Of a DNA stretch of 47,821 bases, positions 46,573 through 47,821 are shown piece by piece. The DNA comes from Mycetohabitans sp. B8 (lineage in GTDB: Bacteria > Pseudomonadota > Gammaproteobacteria > Burkholderiales > Burkholderiaceae). The stretch spans positions 1 to 47,821 of the forward strand of contig NZ_JAHLKR010000023.1 in NCBI RefSeq assembly GCF_021991875.1. The letters run 5' to 3'. Made by a program: the position numbers and the translations under genes. How positions within the stretch are numbered: the first letter of the stretch is position 1; the number at the start of each line of letters is the position of its first letter. Below the pieces are notes generated by a model. The model was not told the origin of the DNA. It did no database searches and saw nothing but the letters and a program-made list of their open reading frames with translations.

Positions 46573-47369
46573 GACACGCTCCTGTTCGTTGATCGTCGCG
46601 CGACACCGGCGCGCGCATGCTGGTAATAGCAACCCATGGGCCCGCAGCGCGAAGGTTTCCGCCCAGTGCGCGATGGGACGTGCAGCGTTGTGCCGTACCA
46701 GTCATGACTCGCTGCGGTAGATGGGCTACCCGGCAAAGTGGGCCATTCAGCGACGCCACTGCCTTGCTGCACGACGAGCGTCAATTCGCATTCCATCCGA
46801 TCATCTTTGTTGACCGTACGCCATTGGATATCGGATTGTTCCTCGATATGTCCGCTTTCTTGGCCCACCGTTGCACCGTTGGAGTGGAACTGGCATCACA
46901 ACTGCGAGAGCGTGCAACTGCGAGAGCGTCCCGATTAGATCCGGCATGGTGAGCGATCCCGCTGGCTTGCCGGCCGGGATGGCAGCACGTTCACCTGCTG
47001 CATCGACAGGCATGCGGCCAAATCCACCAGCAGCGTCATGCGAATCCGGCCGGCTTGCCTGACTTGCCGCGATTCAAGCGTAGTGCCGCGCCGGCGAGCA
47101 GCGCGACCGCCCACCATAATGCGACGTCGCGTCAACTGAGCGATGCGACATTGATTTCATGATACGACGGGCGCACGGCGCTGCGTGAGCGTCTCGGGAC
47201 GGGTCAACGTAACCGTATGTCGGCTGCGGGGTGTTGGCTCGCGCACTTCGTTAGGAATAGCCTTTGCTAAATTTACCTTCGTACACTGGCGGGTACGAGG
47301 CATTCCACGCCAACCGGCGAAGGCGTGCCTCTCATACCGGTTAGTGTCGACATTAAATGGAGGAACACG
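46573..47369. other. Nearly 800 bases with no recognised gene
   Basis: Frames on both strands are short and do not match a family I know. There is a 16-base tandem duplication at 46899-46929. The last part (47220-47360) probably holds the promoter of the small CXXCXGXG gene: AATAGCCTTTGCTAAATTT near 47250-47275 is the AT-richest part, but I could not assign elements. Confidence 0.4.
46899..46929. repeat. 16-bp tandem duplication
   Basis: CAACTGCGAGAGCGTG at 46899-46914 is repeated directly at 46915-46929, with the last base not matching. The unit length is not a multiple of three. Confidence 0.85.
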
Positions 47370-47540
47370 ATGAAACAATCGGACAAGCCGCTGTCGCCTG
47401 GTGATGAGGCTGGGCCGGATGCGCCGGGCGTGGGCGAGGCGATCTGCCAAGCGTGCCATGGCACCGGGACAGTGAACGGCGTATGCTGCACGATGTGCAA
47501 TGGGACGGGCAAGGTGCTGCAAGGTGTGGGTGGCGGCTAA
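47370..47540 (+). CDS. Small CXXCXGXG zinc-finger protein
   Basis: A 56-residue protein with two DnaJ-type repeats, CQACHGTG at about residue 28 and CTMCNGTG at about 41, likely to bind one zinc ion. GGAGG at 47360-47364 precedes the ATG at 47370. It is much shorter than DnaJ and lacks a J domain. Small proteins like this are common in Burkholderia next to stress genes and may act as chaperone-like or redox-sensing factors, but no function is shown. Confidence 0.8.
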   Translation: MKQSDKPLSPGDEAGPDAPGVGEAICQACHGTGTVNGVCCTMCNGTGKVLQGVGGG

Positions 47541-47821
47541 GCCATTGGGCGATCAGCGCCTAGCGGCTTGACCCAACGTCTCGGGTCCCCGCCACTGCGC
47601 CATGTTTACGGTGACACGGCTTTGCGGCCACTTGAACGGCGTGGGAATGAGATGTCGATACAGTCCTTTGCAGCGAAAGTGCAGCCTTGTCAGCAACACG
47701 TTGAAAATGGCTCTTCCACACTTTGTGTGAACCTGCAGGTGACAATAGTGGTCAAGCGCGATATCGCATCACTCGGATAATTGTCGTGAATTTTTCCTTC
47801 CTTCAGCGCCTGTTGCCCGCT
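47541..47821. other. Terminal stretch without a recognised gene
   Basis: The last 280 bases have no clear gene. A minus-strand frame at 47560-47745 (61 codons) has no family I know. Confidence 0.4.

Noticed and set aside
46569-46868. Minus-strand frame of 99 codons upstream of the SDR
   Set aside because: No recognisable family, no ribosome site, and it overlaps the start region of the well-supported SDR gene.

Overview
The window looks like chromosome from a high-GC betaproteobacterium of the Burkholderiaceae. Evidence for this is a MetH split into two overlapping genes, the order argS / SPOR protein / dsbA / SDR, a MerR-aceK-carbonic anhydrase block, a fused molybdate-type permease-ATPase, and small family proteins such as DUF1840, DUF3567, DUF3108 and DUF6496. 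Many broken genes sit beside intact housekeeping genes, which is what a host-restricted or recently bottlenecked lineage looks like. The fungal-endosymbiont genus Mycetohabitans (former Burkholderia rhizoxinica group) is my best guess. That is an inference; no rRNA gene or other taxonomic marker is present.

Layout. 1-12.2 kb is dense and mostly intact: DUF3108 protein (cut by the window edge), DUF3567, two-gene metH, DUF1840, argS, SPOR protein, dsbA, an SDR and an orphan peptide-binding protein. 12.2-13.2 kb carries a glycosyltransferase stump followed by gtrA. 13.3-18.6 kb holds an MBL hydrolase divergent from a MerR regulator with a LiuR-like operator between them, then aceK, a beta-carbonic anhydrase, a thiolase with an in-frame internal deletion, and a YchJ-type protein. 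18.7-21.5 kb is a collapsed biotin operon: bioA frameshifted and truncated, fused out of frame to a headless bioD, bioF absent, and bioB open but lacking an iron-sulfur ligand. 21.6-28.5 kb holds a sulfate-type binding protein, hemN behind an FNR/ANR box, an NCS2 permease fragment and a large indolepyruvate oxidoreductase.

28.5-38 kb is strongly decayed: relics of LacI, Asp/Asn hydroxylase, porin, LysR, haloacetate dehalogenase and YbaK genes lie between intact genes for a class B penicillin-binding protein, a bile-acid-symporter-family transporter and a nitronate monooxygenase. 38-41.8 kb has a Mut7-C protein convergent with a molybdate/tungstate-type transporter. 41.8-43.3 kb has no gene I recognise. 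43.3-47.6 kb is a loose set of stress-type genes (DUF6496, hemerythrin, YghA-like SDR, a tiny CXXCXGXG protein) with a broken DUF72 gene.

Functional reading. Cobalamin-dependent methionine synthesis, the regulatory kinase of the glyoxylate shunt, periplasmic disulfide formation, anaerobic heme synthesis and molybdate/tungstate uptake appear retained. Biotin synthesis, an acetoacetyl-CoA thiolase, the partner of GtrA, a porin and several regulators appear lost. I see no prophage, CRISPR array, complete insertion sequence, rRNA or complete tRNA. The strongest unusual signals are the layered biotin lesions, the thiolase deletion, and an orphan intergenic unit at 37.47-37.63 kb with a palindrome and a strong terminator.
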